Shown: piece by piece, positions 5,430-6,208 of the stretch | Layout of the letters: each line of letters begins with the position of its first letter | Numbering within the stretch: position 1 is the first letter of the stretch | DNA from: Pseudomonadota bacterium | GTDB lineage: Bacteria; Pseudomonadota; Gammaproteobacteria; Burkholderiales; Casimicrobiaceae | Assembly: GCA_029571495.1 (NCBI GenBank) | Contig: JAKPSO010000962.1 | Span: forward strand, 1 to 6,208 | Length of the DNA: 6,208 nt | Reading direction: 5' to 3' | Position numbers and translations under genes: made by a program | Notes under the pieces: generated by a model | Seen by the model: the letters and a program-made list of their open reading frames with translations, nothing else | The model's database searches: none | Told to the model about the DNA's origin: nothing

Positions 5430-6208
5430 ATGTTGCCCGCAACGCCGCAAGCCGATCATTACGCCCGCGAATACCAAAATTGGCGTTGGCAAGTCCCTGA
5501 GTTGTTCAACGTCGCGACCGCGTGTGTTCATCGCTGGGCGGCCGATTCTGAGCGACGCGCGACCACCGCAATCACGTGGGAAGACGAATACGGCGCGACC
5601 GCAAACATCACATACCGCGAACTTTCCGCGCAAACACACAAGCTTGCCGCCGCACTCGCCGCTCATGGCGTGAAGCCGGGTGATCGCGTGGCGATTTGCT
5701 TGCCGCAACGCATCGAAACTGCCGTGTCCTTGCTCGCGGTGTTGCAGCTCGGTGCCGTGGCGGTGCCGCTCACGGTGCTCTTCGGGCCGGATGCACTCGC
5801 TTTTCGATTGAACAACGCACAATGCTCACTCGCCATTTGTGACGACGCCTCACTGGCCAACGTGCTCTCCGTGCAATCGAGCGTTCCGTCGCTCGTCGGA
5901 CCCGGGCGCATCATCGCGTGCGCAGGCGCGCAACACGTTAATGCGCTTGACTGGACCACATTAGTTGCGTCGGGCAAAAACGAGCATGCCGTCGCCCGAA
6001 CGCGCGCGGATGACGCCGCGATCATCATCTACACGAGCGGCACAACGGGCCCGCCGAAAGGCGCTCTGATTCCTCACCGCGCAATGTTCGGCAACCTGCC
6101 CGGCTTCATTTACTCGCATAACCAATTTCCGCAGCCGGGCGACGTGTTCTGGTCGCCCGCAGACTGGGCATGGACGGGCGGGTTGTGGGATGCGTTGCTG
6201 CCGACGCT
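5430..6208 (+). CDS. AMP-forming acyl-CoA synthetase / AMP-dependent ligase, 5' part (runs off the window)
   Basis: The frame is open from the ATG at 5430 to the last base, giving the first 259 residues of a protein that in this family is usually about 530-570. These enzymes activate a carboxylic acid with ATP to an acyl-adenylate, then form the acyl-CoA. Visible features: FNVATACVHRWA at 26-37, the N-terminal signature of the acetyl-CoA and medium-chain acyl-CoA synthetase branch; TYRELSAQTHKLAAAL at 61-76; GVKPGDRVAICLPQ at 80-93; LQLGAVAVPLTVLFGPDAL at 105-123; the P-loop-like adenylate motif IIIYTSGTTGPPKG at 198-211; and WSPADWAWTGGLWD at 241-254. The AMP-binding core and C-terminal lid domain lie outside the window. 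The start is backed by AAGGAA 6 bases upstream. Codons here look more GC-rich than in the glycan operon, as expected of core metabolic DNA. Substrate chain length cannot be judged from this part. Confidence 0.92.
   Translation, partial: MLPATPQADHYAREYQNWRWQVPELFNVATACVHRWAADSERRATTAITWEDEYGATANITYRELSAQTHKLAAALAAHGVKPGDRVAICLPQRIETAVSLLAVLQLGAVAVPLTVLFGPDALAFRLNNAQCSLAICDDASLANVLSVQSSVPSLVGPGRIIACAGAQHVNALDWTTLVASGKNEHAVARTRADDAAIIIYTSGTTGPPKGALIPHRAMFGNLPGFIYSHNQFPQPGDVFWSPADWAWTGGLWDALLPT

Noticed and set aside
5424..5822. Minus-strand open frames opposite the acyl-CoA synthetase
   Set aside because: The plus strand carries clear adenylate-forming enzyme motifs through the whole stretch; the opposite frames are shadows.
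1..6208. CRISPR arrays, tRNA or rRNA genes, insertion sequences, attachment sites
   Set aside because: No regularly spaced repeats, RNA gene signatures, transposase frames or terminal inverted repeats were seen on reading both strands.

Overview
This window looks like the edge of a surface-glycan locus in a proteobacterium. Burkholderiales is my best guess, from the style of the acyl-CoA synthetase and the moderately high GC of its gene. No species can be named from the sequence alone. The left four fifths reads as accessory polysaccharide DNA (O-antigen, capsule or exopolysaccharide). The right end looks like ordinary metabolic DNA.

Layout from left to right: (a) 1-504, plus strand, the 3' part of a class I SAM-dependent methyltransferase of the type found in glycan clusters. 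(b) 505-570, a short convergent gap with no clear terminator. (c) 571-4944, minus strand, a tight three-gene operon read from right to left. It holds a GT-B (family 4-like) glycosyltransferase with a C-terminal coiled coil, a protein with two GT-A (family 2) domains, and a membrane O-acyltransferase of acyltransferase family 3. The first two genes overlap by 8 bases (GTGATTGA); the last two are 5 bases apart. (d) 4945-5190, a non-coding leader region. (e) 5191-5367, minus strand, a 58-residue single-pass membrane protein of unknown function. (f) 5430 to the window end, plus strand, the 5' part of an AMP-forming acyl-CoA synthetase, open to the last base and divergent from the small gene.

Together the operon and the methyltransferase supply sugar transfer, acyl decoration and probably methylation of one glycan. 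The donor and acceptor sugars cannot be told from the sequence.

The most interesting signals lie inside the operon. The first glycosyltransferase has a G8 run encoding its glycine loop at codons 22-24, where a one-base change would stop or derail translation. It has a T8 run exactly where the catalytic part meets the coiled coil, so one extra T would yield a protein without the coiled coil. Two mutually exclusive hairpins lie at its GTG start. The acyltransferase carries a four-unit hexamer repeat giving a Cys-Val repeat in a membrane helix, and the two-domain glycosyltransferase gene contains a perfect 10-bp inverted repeat between its domains. These fit phase-variable or translationally tuned surface glycan expression, but that is inference.
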